Shown: positions 27,123-35,574 of the stretch, one piece after another | Numbering within the stretch: the first letter of the stretch is position 1 | How the letters are laid out: each line of letters begins with the position of its first letter | DNA from: Bacillus sp. AZ43 | Lineage (GTDB): Bacteria > Actinomycetota > Actinomycetes > Mycobacteriales > Geodermatophilaceae | Assembly (NCBI GenBank): GCA_004570425.1 | Contig: SPQJ01000002.1 | Span: 1-64,000, forward strand | DNA length: 64,000 bases | Direction: 5' to 3' | Position numbers and translations under genes: made by a program | The notes under the pieces: generated by a model | Databases searched by the model: none | Told to the model about the DNA's origin: nothing | The model's input: only the letters and a program-made list of their open reading frames with translations

Positions 27123-28382
27123 CTAGCTGAGCGGGGAGCGCGGCAGGAGGCGGTCGCTGATGATCCGCTTCTGGATCTCGCTGGTGCCCTCGAAGATCGT
27201 GGTCAGCCGGGCGTCGCGCCAGTGCCGCTCCACCTGCCGCTCGGTGGTGTAGCCGTTGCCGCCGTGCAGCTGCATGGCCTGGTTGGTCACCCGCACCGAC
27301 ATCTCGGTCGCCTCGAGCTTCACCATCGAGGCCTCCTTGTGCACCGGCAGCCCGAGGTCGAGCAGGTGGGCCACCTGGCGGTAGAAGGCGCGCGACTGCT
27401 CGATCTGCGCGGCCATCTCGGCGACGGCGAACCGCAGCGCCTGGAAGTCGCCGATCGGGTGGCCGAACTGCTCGCGCTCCTGCAGGTAGAGGATGCAGTC
27501 CTCCAGCGCCGCCCGGGCCAGGCCGACGGCACGGGCCGCGGTGTGCACCCGCGCCGTGTTGAGGAACTTCTGCGCCTCGGCGAACCCGGCCTGCTCGGCC
27601 GCCTTGCCCTCCTCGGCGCTCTCCTCCTGCGCGGCCTTGGCCTGGTCGATCACGTTGTCCTTCGGGATCCGGACGCCGTCGAACGTCAGGTCCCAGGTGA
27701 GGAAGCCGTGGTAGCCGATCTTGTCGATCGGGGAGCCGGTGAGGCCCTCGGGGAACTCGCCGCGCTCCTTCTCCAGCAGCAGGTTGATCAGGCCGGCCGA
27801 GCGGGACTCGCCCTCCTCGGGGTCCCGCTCGCGCACCAGCACCTGGATGAAGTCGGCCGCCTTCGCGTTGCCGCACCAGCGCTTGTGGCCGGTGACCACC
27901 CACTCGTCGCCGTCGAGAACCGCCCGGGTCGAGACGCCGGCCAGGTCGGAGCCGGCGTCCGGCTCGGACAGCGCGATCGCGCCGATCCACTCGCCGCGGG
28001 CGCTGCGACCCAGCAGCTCGTGCCGCCGGTCGGCGTCGGCCACCGCGGTCCCGAGGCCCTGGGAGCGGGCCAGGATGCTGGCGGTCGACATCCAGGCGCG
28101 GGCCAGCTCCTCGCTGACCATGCAGTACTCGAAGACGCCGAGGCCCAGCCCGCCCTGCTCGGCGGGGACCGTGATGCCGAAGTACCCGAGCTCGGCGAGC
28201 CGGGCCAGCAGCGACGCCGGGATCTCGCCCTTCTGCGGGTCGAGCTCGTTGGCGACCGGCAGCACCTCGTCCATGGCGAACCGGCGGGCCTGCTCCTGCA
28301 GCTTCTCCCGCTCGGGCGTGTGCCACGGCGGCAGCAGCGCCGGCGGCTCGGGCTGCCAGGTCTCGGTCTCGCTCGACGTCAT
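27123..28382 (-). CDS. Acyl-CoA dehydrogenase family protein
   Basis: A 419-residue FAD flavoenzyme of acyl-CoA oxidation. Family signatures: YFGITVPAEQGGLGLG, then the FAD-binding strand IGAIALSEPDAGSDLAGVSTRAVLDGDEWVVTGHKRWCGNA, and the C-terminal AMQLHGGNGYTTERQVERHWRDARLTTIFEGTSEIQKRIIS. The long middle insertion rich in Glu (~190-250) is unusual for short-chain enzymes. Substrate length cannot be told. It is isolated from other beta-oxidation genes and ends at a strong terminator. Confidence 0.93.
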   Translation of the reverse strand: MTSSETETWQPEPPALLPPWHTPEREKLQEQARRFAMDEVLPVANELDPQKGEIPASLLARLAELGYFGITVPAEQGGLGLGVFEYCMVSEELARAWMSTASILARSQGLGTAVADADRRHELLGRSARGEWIGAIALSEPDAGSDLAGVSTRAVLDGDEWVVTGHKRWCGNAKAADFIQVLVRERDPEEGESRSAGLINLLLEKERGEFPEGLTGSPIDKIGYHGFLTWDLTFDGVRIPKDNVIDQAKAAQEESAEEGKAAEQAGFAEAQKFLNTARVHTAARAVGLARAALEDCILYLQEREQFGHPIGDFQALRFAVAEMAAQIEQSRAFYRQVAHLLDLGLPVHKEASMVKLEATEMSVRVTNQAMQLHGGNGYTTERQVERHWRDARLTTIFEGTSEIQKRIISDRLLPRSPLS

Positions 28383-28478
28383 CGTCGGTCGTCTCCACTC
28401 GTGAGGCGGATGATCACGTTCACCTTGGCGGCTGGACCTTCCCCCCGCACGCCGTCGTCACCCGTCAGGTGAGCAGCC

Positions 28479-29438
28479 TCACGACGGGACGGCCGCCGCG
28501 TATCGGGCGGCCAGCACGCGCACCCGCTCGACGAGCTCCGGCGGCTCGAGCACGCGGAAGTCCAGGTCGAGCAGCGAGACGTAGACGGCCATGGTGTCGA
28601 CGCTGTCCGCCCCCGTGACCAGGACGCTGGTGTGCTCGTCGACCTCCTCGACGACGCCGACGGCGGGGTTGATGCGCGCCCGCACCTCGGCGGCCGGGGC
28701 CAGCACGGTGATCCGGGCGTGCACGGCCCACCCTTCGTAGGCCACCGCCCGCATGACGTAGGCCCGGATGTCGTCGGCCGGCAGCGGCTGCGGCTCGAAC
28801 CGGCGGCCGGTCCGCGGCGAGAGCGTCATCCGGTCGAGCCGGAACACCCTCCACCGGCCGGTCTCGGGCTCGCGGCCCAGCAGGTACCAGCGTCGCTCCC
28901 AGCTGACCAGCCGGTACGGCTCGACCAGCACGCGCACGTCCTCGTGCTGGAACCGCAGCCACTCGACGTCCCGGATCGCCGCCGCGACCGCGGTGAGCGC
29001 CTCCGGGTCGACCTGCGGATCGGTCTCCGGCGTCCCGGCGTCGTCGGCGATCTGGGTCGTGGCCGCCGTGAGGCTGCTGACCTGCCGGCGCAACCGGGAG
29101 GGCAGCACCTGCTCCAGCTTCGCCAGCGCCCGGGCGCTGCTCTCCGCCACCCGGTCGATGGCGCTCGCGGCCGCCGCGCGCAGCCCGAGGGTGAGCGCGA
29201 CCGCCTCCTCGTCGTCGAGCAGGAGCGGCGGGAGCGACGCCCCGGCGCCCAGCCGGTAGCTGCCCAGCGCCCCCCGCGTGGCCTCCACCGGGTAGCCGAG
29301 GGTGCGCAGCCGCTCGACGTCGTTGCGGACGGTCCGGGTCGTGACCCCGAGCCGGTCTGCCAGCTCCGGCCCGGTCCAGGCCGGCCGGGACTGCAGCAGC
29401 GCCAGCAGCGAGAGCAGCCGGGCAGAAGTTTCCAGCAT
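28479..29438 (-). CDS. YafY-type helix-turn-helix/WYL-domain regulator
   Basis: A 319-residue regulator. An N-terminal DeoR-like winged helix (ARLLSLLALLQSRPAWTGPELADRLGVTTRTVRNDVERLRTLGYPV) precedes a helical linker and a WYL domain (VLVEPYRLVSWERRWYLLGREPETGRWRVFRLDRM). The ATG at 29438 is preferred to an upstream TTG because the family typically begins MLETSARLL. It diverges from the epoxide hydrolase gene, with a perfect palindrome between them, so it probably controls that gene and itself. WYL domains are thought to sense ligands, including nucleic acids. Confidence 0.9.
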   Translation of the reverse strand: MLETSARLLSLLALLQSRPAWTGPELADRLGVTTRTVRNDVERLRTLGYPVEATRGALGSYRLGAGASLPPLLLDDEEAVALTLGLRAAAASAIDRVAESSARALAKLEQVLPSRLRRQVSSLTAATTQIADDAGTPETDPQVDPEALTAVAAAIRDVEWLRFQHEDVRVLVEPYRLVSWERRWYLLGREPETGRWRVFRLDRMTLSPRTGRRFEPQPLPADDIRAYVMRAVAYEGWAVHARITVLAPAAEVRARINPAVGVVEEVDEHTSVLVTGADSVDTMAVYVSLLDLDFRVLEPPELVERVRVLAARYAAAVPS

Positions 29439-29449
29439 CAGCGCATTCA

Positions 29450-29470
29450 ACAGGAACGAGGTGTTCCTGT
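29450..29470. promoter_or_regulatory. 21-bp perfect palindrome between YafY-type regulator and epoxide hydrolase
   Basis: ACAGGAAC and GTTCCTGT, 8-base perfect arms with a 5-base spacer, 12 bases upstream of the regulator ATG and 22 upstream of the hydrolase ATG. Confidence 0.6.
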
Positions 29471-29491
29471 ATCGCTCATAACGTCTCCCGC

Positions 29492-30646
29492 ATGACCTCC
29501 ACGAGCATCCCCGCCCCCGGAATCCGCCCGTTCCGCGTCGAGTTCCCCCAGGCCGACCTCGACGACCTCACCGCCCGCCTCGGGCGCACCCGCTTCCCGG
29601 CCCCGGCACCCGGGGACGACTGGACCTACGGCGTCCCGAACCACTACCTCGTCGACGTCGTCGAGCAGTGGAAGACCTTCGACTGGCGGGCGCAGGAGGC
29701 GCGGATGAACGAGTTCCCGCACTTCCTCACCGAGATCGACGGGCAGACGGTCCACTTCCTGCACGTCCCGTCGGCCGAGGCCGGCGCGACGCCCCTGCTC
29801 CTCCTGCACAGCTACCCTGGCTCCTTCGTCGACCTCCTCGACCTGATCGGCCCGCTGACCGACCCGGTCGCGCACGGCGGCCGACCCGAGGACGCGTTCT
29901 CGGTGGTGGTGCCATCGATGCCCGGCTTCGCGTTCAGCACGCCCGTCGTCGACCGGGGCTGGACGATGGCCCGCGTCGCCCGCACCTACGACACCCTGAT
30001 GCGGCGGCTCGGCTACGAGAGCTACGGCGCGCACGGCAGCGACGCCGGCGCGATGATCTCCCGCGAGCTGGGGCTGCTCGCACCGGAGGGGTTCCTCGGC
30101 GCGCACGTCCTGCAGCTGTTCTCGTTCCCCTCGGGCGACCCGGCCGAGTTCGAGAAGCTCGAGCCCAAGGACTACGCGGCGCTGGAGCACCTGCAGTGGT
30201 TCCAGTCGGTGGGCGGCTACAACGCGTTCAACGCCTCCCGGCCGCAGACCGTCGCCGCGGCGCTGTCGGACTCCCCCGTCGGCCAGCTGGCCTGGAACGA
30301 GCTGTTCCAGTCCTTCGGCAACGGCACCAGCCTGGTGACCACCGAGCAGATCCTCACCGAGGTGACCCTCGAATGGCTCACCAACACCTCGGCGACCGTC
30401 GGCCGCTACCACTACGAGGAGGCCCACGCGCAGGCCGAGCCCGCCGTCAACCACTCCCCCGTCGGCGTCGCGGTCTTCTCCGACGACTTCACGTCCATCC
30501 GGACCTTCGCCGAGCGGGACAACGACGCCATCGTCCACTGGAGCGAGTTCGACGGCGGCGGCCACTACGCGGCGCTCGAGCGTCCCGACGTGCTCGCCAG
30601 GGACATCCGGGCGTTCTTCGCGACCCTGGCCCGCCTCGCCAGCTGA
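29492..30646 (+). CDS. Epoxide hydrolase family alpha/beta hydrolase
   Basis: A 384-residue hydrolase of the microsomal-type epoxide hydrolase group. The EHN domain (PFRVEFPQADLDDLTARLGRTRFP; W..G.P.hYL) occupies ~10-95. The alpha/beta domain has the oxyanion motif HSYPGS at 106-111, nucleophile D184 in HGSDAG, and the catalytic His in GGHYAALERP near 363. It opens epoxides to diols through an aspartyl ester. It lies divergent from a YafY-type regulator, which suggests substrate-induced expression. Confidence 0.92.
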   Translation: MTSTSIPAPGIRPFRVEFPQADLDDLTARLGRTRFPAPAPGDDWTYGVPNHYLVDVVEQWKTFDWRAQEARMNEFPHFLTEIDGQTVHFLHVPSAEAGATPLLLLHSYPGSFVDLLDLIGPLTDPVAHGGRPEDAFSVVVPSMPGFAFSTPVVDRGWTMARVARTYDTLMRRLGYESYGAHGSDAGAMISRELGLLAPEGFLGAHVLQLFSFPSGDPAEFEKLEPKDYAALEHLQWFQSVGGYNAFNASRPQTVAAALSDSPVGQLAWNELFQSFGNGTSLVTTEQILTEVTLEWLTNTSATVGRYHYEEAHAQAEPAVNHSPVGVAVFSDDFTSIRTFAERDNDAIVHWSEFDGGGHYAALERPDVLARDIRAFFATLARLAS

Positions 30647-30682
30647 CCGGAGGCCCAGGCCGCGCGGAGCTCCGCAGGCAGG

Positions 30683-30728
30683 GGACTTCCGGTGGAGGAG
30701 GTCCTGAGACCCTCTGCACCGGAAGTCC
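30683..30728. terminator. Bidirectional terminator hairpin
   Basis: GGACTTCCGGTG (30683-30694) pairs perfectly with CACCGGAAGTCC (30717-30728), between convergent epoxide hydrolase and acetoacetyl-CoA ligase genes. Confidence 0.65.
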
Positions 30729-30729
30729 T

Positions 30730-32697
30730 CTAACGGCTGCGGCTCCTCGCGAGCGCGATGTAGTGCTCGACCAGCGAGGCGTCGTCGACGGCGCCGGTGT
30801 TGACCGCCTTCGCCGGGTCGGCGCCCTGGAACAGCTTCTTCAGCGGCACCTCCAGCCGCTTGCCGGTGCGGGTGTGCGGCACCCCGGGGACGGCGATGAT
30901 CTCGTCGGGCACGTGCCGCGGCGAGGCCTGCTCGCGGATCGCCGCCGTCAGCCGCCCCGTCAGCTCCTCGGTGAGCTCCTCCCCCGGCGCGAGCTGCACG
31001 AACAGCGGCATCCAGTAGCCGCCGTCGGGCTGCTCCACCCCGAGGACGACGCAGTCGAGCACCTCCGGCACCGACTCGACGGCGGCGTAGATGTCGGCGG
31101 TCCCCATGCGGACGCCGCCGCGGTTGAGCGTCGAGTCGGAGCGGCCGGTGATGACGCAGGTGCCCCGCTCGGTGATCTCCAGCCAGTCGCCGTGCCGCCA
31201 GACGCCGGGCCACGGCTCGAAGTAGGCCGCCCGGTAGCGCTCACCGGACGGGTCGTTCCAGAAGTACAGCGGCATCGACGGCATCGGCTCGGTGACGACC
31301 AGCTCGCCGAGCTCGCCGACGACGGGCCGACCCTCCTCGTCCCACGAGGCGACGGCGACCGCCAGCATCGGCCGCTGCAGCTCCCCCGCCGTCACCGGCA
31401 ATAGCGGCGAGCTGCCGATGAACCCGGTGGCCACGTCGGTCCCCCCGGACGCCGACGTGAGCTGCAGGTCGGTACCGACGGCGTCGTAGACCCAGTGGTA
31501 GGACGCGGCGGGCAGCGGGGAACCGGTGGCGCCCAGCACCCGGACCGACGACAGGTCGTGGTCGTCCCCCGGGCGGACGCCGGCCTTCTGGCAGGCGGCG
31601 AGGTACCCCGGGCTGGTGCCCAGCAGCGTGACGCCGGTCCGCGCGGCGAGCGCGAACTGCGCGTCGACCGTCGGGTACGCCGGGGCGCCGTCGTGCAGCA
31701 CGGCCGTGGCGCCCGACAGCAGCGAGGACACCACGACGTTCCACATCATCCAGGCGGTCGACGTGTACCAGTAGAAGCGGTCGCCGGGGCGGAGGTCCTG
31801 GTGCAGCAGCCCCCACTTGAGGTGCTCGAGCACCACGCCGCCGTGCCCGTGCACGATGCCCTTCGGCAGGCCCGTCGTCCCCGACGAGTAGAGGATCCAC
31901 AGCGGGGAGTCGAAGGGGAGCGCCTCGAACACCGGCTCCTGCTCGTCCGCGACCGCCTCGGCCCACGGCAGGGCCCCGTCGGGCACCTCGCCCGGGAAGA
32001 GCCGCGGCACGGCGATCGTCGTCCGCACGGTCGGCAGCCCGGCGCGCAGCTCGGCGACGACGTCGCGCCGGTCGTGGGCCTTCCCGTTGAACCGGTAGCC
32101 GTCGACGGCGACCAGCACCACCGGCTCGATCTGGGCGAACCGGTCGAGGACGGCGCGCGTGCCGAAGTCCGGCGCGCAGGAGGACCACACCGCCCCGATC
32201 GAGGCGGCGCCGAGGAACGCGACGACCGCCTCCGGCACGTTGGGCAGGTAGCCGACGACGCGGTCGCCTCGCCGGACACCCAGCCGGCGCAGCGTCGCGG
32301 CGAAGGCCCCGACCTGCCCGCGCAGCGTGGCCCAGGAGATCTCCACCGGGTCGCCGTCCTCCGCGACGGCGATCAGCGCGGGGGCGGCGTCCGTGGACCG
32401 GCGGAGCGCCTGCTCGGCGTAGTTCACCGTCGTCCCCGGGAACCAGACGGCCCCGGGCATCCGGCGGTCGGTCAGCACGGCGTCGTCCGGGACGTCGAGG
32501 ACGCCGGTCCAGCGCGCCAGGTCGCCCCAGAACCGGTCGAGGTGCTCGACCGACCAGCGCCAGAGGGCGTCGTAGTCGGTCGGGTCCCCGAAGGAGACCC
32601 CGCGGCGCTCCTCCACCCAGCGGGCGAAGGCGGCCATGCGGCTGGCCCGCATGCTCTCGGGCGTCGGCTTCCAGAGTTCGGCGGGGACGTCGGCCAC
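30730..32697 (-). CDS. Acetoacetate--CoA ligase
   Basis: A 655-residue ANL-superfamily adenylating enzyme that activates acetoacetate to acetoacetyl-CoA. The ATP-binding motif YSSGTTGLPKG, the A5-like TSASGGTDV, and the late GDWLEITERGTCVITGRSD and TGKRLEVPLKK (catalytic Lys) blocks are present. The N-terminal ELWKPTPE...M..F..WV and VWFPGTTVNYAE blocks distinguish acetoacetyl-CoA synthetase from acetyl-CoA synthetase. The GTG at 32697 is chosen over an upstream GTG: it gives the usual N-terminus and lies 6 bases after a CATGGT element. Confidence 0.92.
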   Translation of the reverse strand: MADVPAELWKPTPESMRASRMAAFARWVEERRGVSFGDPTDYDALWRWSVEHLDRFWGDLARWTGVLDVPDDAVLTDRRMPGAVWFPGTTVNYAEQALRRSTDAAPALIAVAEDGDPVEISWATLRGQVGAFAATLRRLGVRRGDRVVGYLPNVPEAVVAFLGAASIGAVWSSCAPDFGTRAVLDRFAQIEPVVLVAVDGYRFNGKAHDRRDVVAELRAGLPTVRTTIAVPRLFPGEVPDGALPWAEAVADEQEPVFEALPFDSPLWILYSSGTTGLPKGIVHGHGGVVLEHLKWGLLHQDLRPGDRFYWYTSTAWMMWNVVVSSLLSGATAVLHDGAPAYPTVDAQFALAARTGVTLLGTSPGYLAACQKAGVRPGDDHDLSSVRVLGATGSPLPAASYHWVYDAVGTDLQLTSASGGTDVATGFIGSSPLLPVTAGELQRPMLAVAVASWDEEGRPVVGELGELVVTEPMPSMPLYFWNDPSGERYRAAYFEPWPGVWRHGDWLEITERGTCVITGRSDSTLNRGGVRMGTADIYAAVESVPEVLDCVVLGVEQPDGGYWMPLFVQLAPGEELTEELTGRLTAAIREQASPRHVPDEIIAVPGVPHTRTGKRLEVPLKKLFQGADPAKAVNTGAVDDASLVEHYIALARSRSR

Positions 32698-32750
32698 GGT
32701 CCGACCATGCCATCCTGGGCCCACCTGCGCATCGACCGCCGAGGAGCACC

Positions 32751-33146
32751 GTGGAGCCCGACGAGCGCAACGTCCTGGGCGGGCCGCTGGAACCGTGCGG
32801 CACCGAGCCGCTGACCGGCTTCTACCGGGACGGCTGCTGCTCCACCGGGCCCGAGGACCTGGGGTCGCACACCGTCTGCACCGTCGTCTCGGCGGAGTTC
32901 CTCGCCGTGCAGCGCGACCTGGGCAACGACCTGTCCACCCCGCGGCCCGAGTACGGATTCCCCGGTCTGCGGCCCGGCGACCGCTGGTGCGTCGTCGCGG
33001 TCCGGTGGCTGCAGGCCTACCAGGCGGGGGCCGCGGCCGGCGTGGTGCTGGCGGCGACCAACGCCCGCGCGCTGGAGATCGTGCCGATCGAGGCGCTGCG
33101 CCAGCACGCGGTCGACGTCCCCGACGACGTCAGCGGGCTGGAGTGA
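32751..33146 (+). CDS. DUF2237 family protein
   Basis: A 131-residue protein with the full DUF2237 pattern: NVLGGPLEPCGTEPLTGFYRDGCCSTGPEDLGSHTVCTVVSAEFL, then GNDLSTPRPEYGFPGLRPGDRWCVVAVRWLQA. Four conserved Cys cluster in the first third, suggesting metal or redox chemistry, but no function is established. A GAGGAG ribosome-binding site precedes the GTG start. Confidence 0.92.
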   Translation: MEPDERNVLGGPLEPCGTEPLTGFYRDGCCSTGPEDLGSHTVCTVVSAEFLAVQRDLGNDLSTPRPEYGFPGLRPGDRWCVVAVRWLQAYQAGAAAGVVLAATNARALEIVPIEALRQHAVDVPDDVSGLE

Positions 33147-33153
33147 TCGCGGT

Positions 33154-33159
33154 TAGCGT
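33154..33159 (+). promoter_or_regulatory. TAGCGT -10 element, leaderless start
   Basis: TAGCGT ends 6 bases before the ATG at 33166 and 3 bases before an in-frame GTG; the spacing favours the ATG. Confidence 0.5.
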
Positions 33160-33165
33160 CGGGTG

Positions 33166-33897
33166 ATGACCGTGCTCGAGCCGCGCACCCCCGACCTCCG
33201 GTTCTGGTTCGACCCCGTCTGCCCCTTCGCGTGGATGACCAGCAAGTGGGTCCGGATGGTGGCGCGGCAGCGGGAGTACGCCGTCGAGTGGCGGTTCATC
33301 TCGCTTCGGCTGCTGAACGCGCACATCGACTACGGGACCGCCTTCCCGCCGGAGTACGAGGCGGGGCACACGGCCGGCCTGCGGCTCCTGCGCGTGGCCG
33401 CGTCCGTGCGTGCCGCACACGGGCCGGAGGCGGTCGGCGCGTTCTACGAGGCCTGCGGGCGGCACGTGTTCGAGACCTTCGAGCGGCAGGACGGCGAGCG
33501 GCGCGGGAGCCGTCCGTTCGCCGAGGCGGTGCTCGCCGACGCCGGCCTGCCGGGCACGCTCGCCGGCGCGCTCGAGGACGATGCGTGGGATGCGGAGATC
33601 CAGGCGTCCACCGACGAGGCCCTCGCGCTGACCGGCAAGGACGTCGGCACGCCGATCCTGCACTTCCGTCCGCCGGAGGGGGTGGCGTTCTTCGGGCCGG
33701 TCATCAGCCGGCTCCCCGACGAGGCCGAGGCCGGGGAGCTGTGGGACCACGTGATCGCGCTCGCCGGCTTCCCGGGCTTCACCGAGCTCAAGCGCAGCCT
33801 GCGGGAGCGACCGCAGCTCCCGGCGTTCGGTGTCCGCCCGGGTGAGGTCGGCATCGAGGAGGACTGGCACGGCGGCAGCCGGCGCCTGAAGCGGTGA
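33166..33897 (+). CDS. Mycothiol-dependent nitroreductase (Rv2466c) family DsbA-like protein
   Basis: A 243-residue thioredoxin-fold protein resembling the mycobacterial mycothiol-dependent nitroreductase Rv2466c: FWFDPVCPFAWMTSKWV at the N-terminus, ISLRLLN, a helical insert, VGTPILHF (cis-Pro) and VAFFGPVISRLPDEAEAGELWD. The redox motif reads C-P-F-A; Rv2466c has CPWC, so the resolving Cys is absent. A one-Cys mechanism with mycothiol as second thiol would fit, but this is inference. The ATG at 33166 is chosen from its spacing to TAGCGT. Confidence 0.85.
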   Translation: MTVLEPRTPDLRFWFDPVCPFAWMTSKWVRMVARQREYAVEWRFISLRLLNAHIDYGTAFPPEYEAGHTAGLRLLRVAASVRAAHGPEAVGAFYEACGRHVFETFERQDGERRGSRPFAEAVLADAGLPGTLAGALEDDAWDAEIQASTDEALALTGKDVGTPILHFRPPEGVAFFGPVISRLPDEAEAGELWDHVIALAGFPGFTELKRSLRERPQLPAFGVRPGEVGIEEDWHGGSRRLKR

Positions 33898-33943
33898 GCG
33901 GCCGGACCGGAATGAAGTGGCCGGGTGCACTGCTGGAGCCGGC

Positions 33944-34438
33944 ATGAGCGACCTCCTCGACCTGCCGGTGACCACGCTCCAGGGCGAGCCGACGACGCTG
34001 CGCGAGCTGACCGGCGGGAAGCCGGCACTGGTGGTGAACGTGGCGAGCCGCTGCGGGCTCACCCCGCAGTACGCCGGCCTCGAGGCGCTGCACGAGGAGT
34101 ACGCCGCCCGCGGGTTCACCGTCGTCGGCGTGCCCTGCAACCAGTTCATGGGCCAGGAGCCGGGCACCGCCGAGGAGATCGCCGAGTTCTGCTCGTCCAC
34201 CTACGGCGTCACCTTCCCGATGACGGAGAAGGTGGAGGTGAACGGCCCCGGCGCGCACCCGCTCTACCAGCGGCTGACCGCCGTCCCGGACGTCGACGGC
34301 ACCGCCGGCGACGTCGCCTGGAACTTCGAGAAGTTCGTGCTCAGCGGCCAGGGCGAGGTCGTGGCCCGCTTCCGGCCGCAGGTCCAGCCGGACGCTCCCG
34401 AGGTCCGCGCCGCGGTCGAGAGCGTGCTCCCCGGCTGA
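33944..34438 (+). CDS. Glutathione peroxidase family (thiol peroxidase)
   Basis: A 164-residue peroxidase. The catalytic set is present: C37 in NVASRCGLTPQY, Q71 in CNQFMGQEPG, W126 and N127 in AWNFEKF. With a cysteine in place of selenocysteine, such bacterial enzymes normally use thioredoxin. Actinobacteria of this type lack glutathione, so the family name does not describe the reductant. The ATG at 33944 has GGAG upstream. Confidence 0.92.
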   Translation: MSDLLDLPVTTLQGEPTTLRELTGGKPALVVNVASRCGLTPQYAGLEALHEEYAARGFTVVGVPCNQFMGQEPGTAEEIAEFCSSTYGVTFPMTEKVEVNGPGAHPLYQRLTAVPDVDGTAGDVAWNFEKFVLSGQGEVVARFRPQVQPDAPEVRAAVESVLPG

Positions 34439-34462
34439 TCGGCGCCCGGAACCGGTGGGACC

Positions 34463-34481
34463 CCAGGTAAGGTAAGCCTTC
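34463..34481. promoter_or_regulatory. Iron box (DtxR/IdeR-like) upstream of FecCD permease operon
   Basis: The 19-base window matches the DtxR/IdeR consensus at its core (AGGT-A-AGG ... A-CCT), 31 bases before the first permease start. Weaker than the box at 37517. Confidence 0.55.
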
Positions 34482-34512
34482 CTTTCTCGCCGTCCGCCCT
34501 CGGGAGCCGCTC

Positions 34513-35574
34513 GTGACCGCCGCGACCGCCGCCCCCGCCCGGGGCTCCGCGGCACCGGCGCGCACCCCCCGGCCCGGCCGGGCCCGGCGCTGGACGGGCC
34601 TGCTCGTCCTCCTCGCCCTGACCGTCGTGGCCTGCGCGGCCAGCATCGCGGTCGGCACCCGCTCCCTGGGACTCGGCGAGGTGTGGCGGGCCCTGCTCGA
34701 CAGCGGGCTGACCAGCGAGGAAGCGGTCATCGTCCGGCAGCTCCGCGTGCCGCGGACCGTGCTGGGCCTGCTCGTGGGCATCGCGCTCGGCGTCGCCGGG
34801 GCCCTCATGCAGGGGCACACCCGCAACCCGCTGGGCGACCCGGGGCTGCTCGGGGTCACGGCGGGCGCCAGCCTCGCCGTCGTCCTGGCGATCGCGCTGC
34901 TCGACCTGACGACGCCGTCGGGCTACGTCTGGTTCGCGTTCCTGGGCGCACTGGCCGGCACGGTCCTCGTCTACGCGATCGGCTCGGCCGGGCGCGGCGG
35001 CGCCACACCGGTCACCCTCGCGCTGGCCGGCGCGGCCCTGTCGGCGCTGCTCTTCGGCCTCGTCCGCGCGGTCCTGGTGACCGACCAGCAGACGCTGGAC
35101 TCCTTCCGCTTCTGGGTCGTCGGCTCGCTGGCCGGCCGGGGCGGCGACATCGCCTGGCAGGTCGCCCCGTTCATCGCGGCCGGGCTGGTCCTCGCCCTGG
35201 TCAACTCCCCGGCGCTCAACCTGCTGGGTCTCGGCGAGGACGTCGCCCGGGGGCTCGGGCAGCGGATCTGGCTCGCCCGCCTGGTGGGGCTGCTGGCGAT
35301 CACGCTGCTGGCCGGCGCCGCCACCGCCGCCTGCGGGCCGATCGCCTTCGTCGGGCTGGTCGTGCCGCACGCCGTCCGTGCGTTCACCGGGCCCGACCAC
35401 CGCTGGCTCGTGCCGTGCTCCGCACTGGCCGGCGCGATCCTGCTGCTCACCGCCGACGTCATCGGTCGCGTCGTCGTCCGCCCCGCCGAGCTGCAGGTCG
35501 GCATCGTGCTGGCGCTGGTCGGCGCGCCGTTCTTCATCGCCCTGGTCCGCCGGCGCCGGACGGCGACGCTGTGA
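34513..35574 (+). CDS. FecCD-family iron-siderophore ABC transporter permease
   Basis: A 353-residue membrane permease with about nine to ten helices. FecCD hallmarks: LRVPRTVLGLLVGIALGVAGALMQGHTRNPLGDPGLLGVTAGASLAVV and ACGPIAFVGLVVPHAVRAFTGPDHRWLVP. It forms a heterodimer with the next gene product, to which it is coupled through a GTGA overlap. First gene of an iron-uptake operon behind an iron box. Confidence 0.94.
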   Translation: MTAATAAPARGSAAPARTPRPGRARRWTGLLVLLALTVVACAASIAVGTRSLGLGEVWRALLDSGLTSEEAVIVRQLRVPRTVLGLLVGIALGVAGALMQGHTRNPLGDPGLLGVTAGASLAVVLAIALLDLTTPSGYVWFAFLGALAGTVLVYAIGSAGRGGATPVTLALAGAALSALLFGLVRAVLVTDQQTLDSFRFWVVGSLAGRGGDIAWQVAPFIAAGLVLALVNSPALNLLGLGEDVARGLGQRIWLARLVGLLAITLLAGAATAACGPIAFVGLVVPHAVRAFTGPDHRWLVPCSALAGAILLLTADVIGRVVVRPAELQVGIVLALVGAPFFIALVRRRRTATL

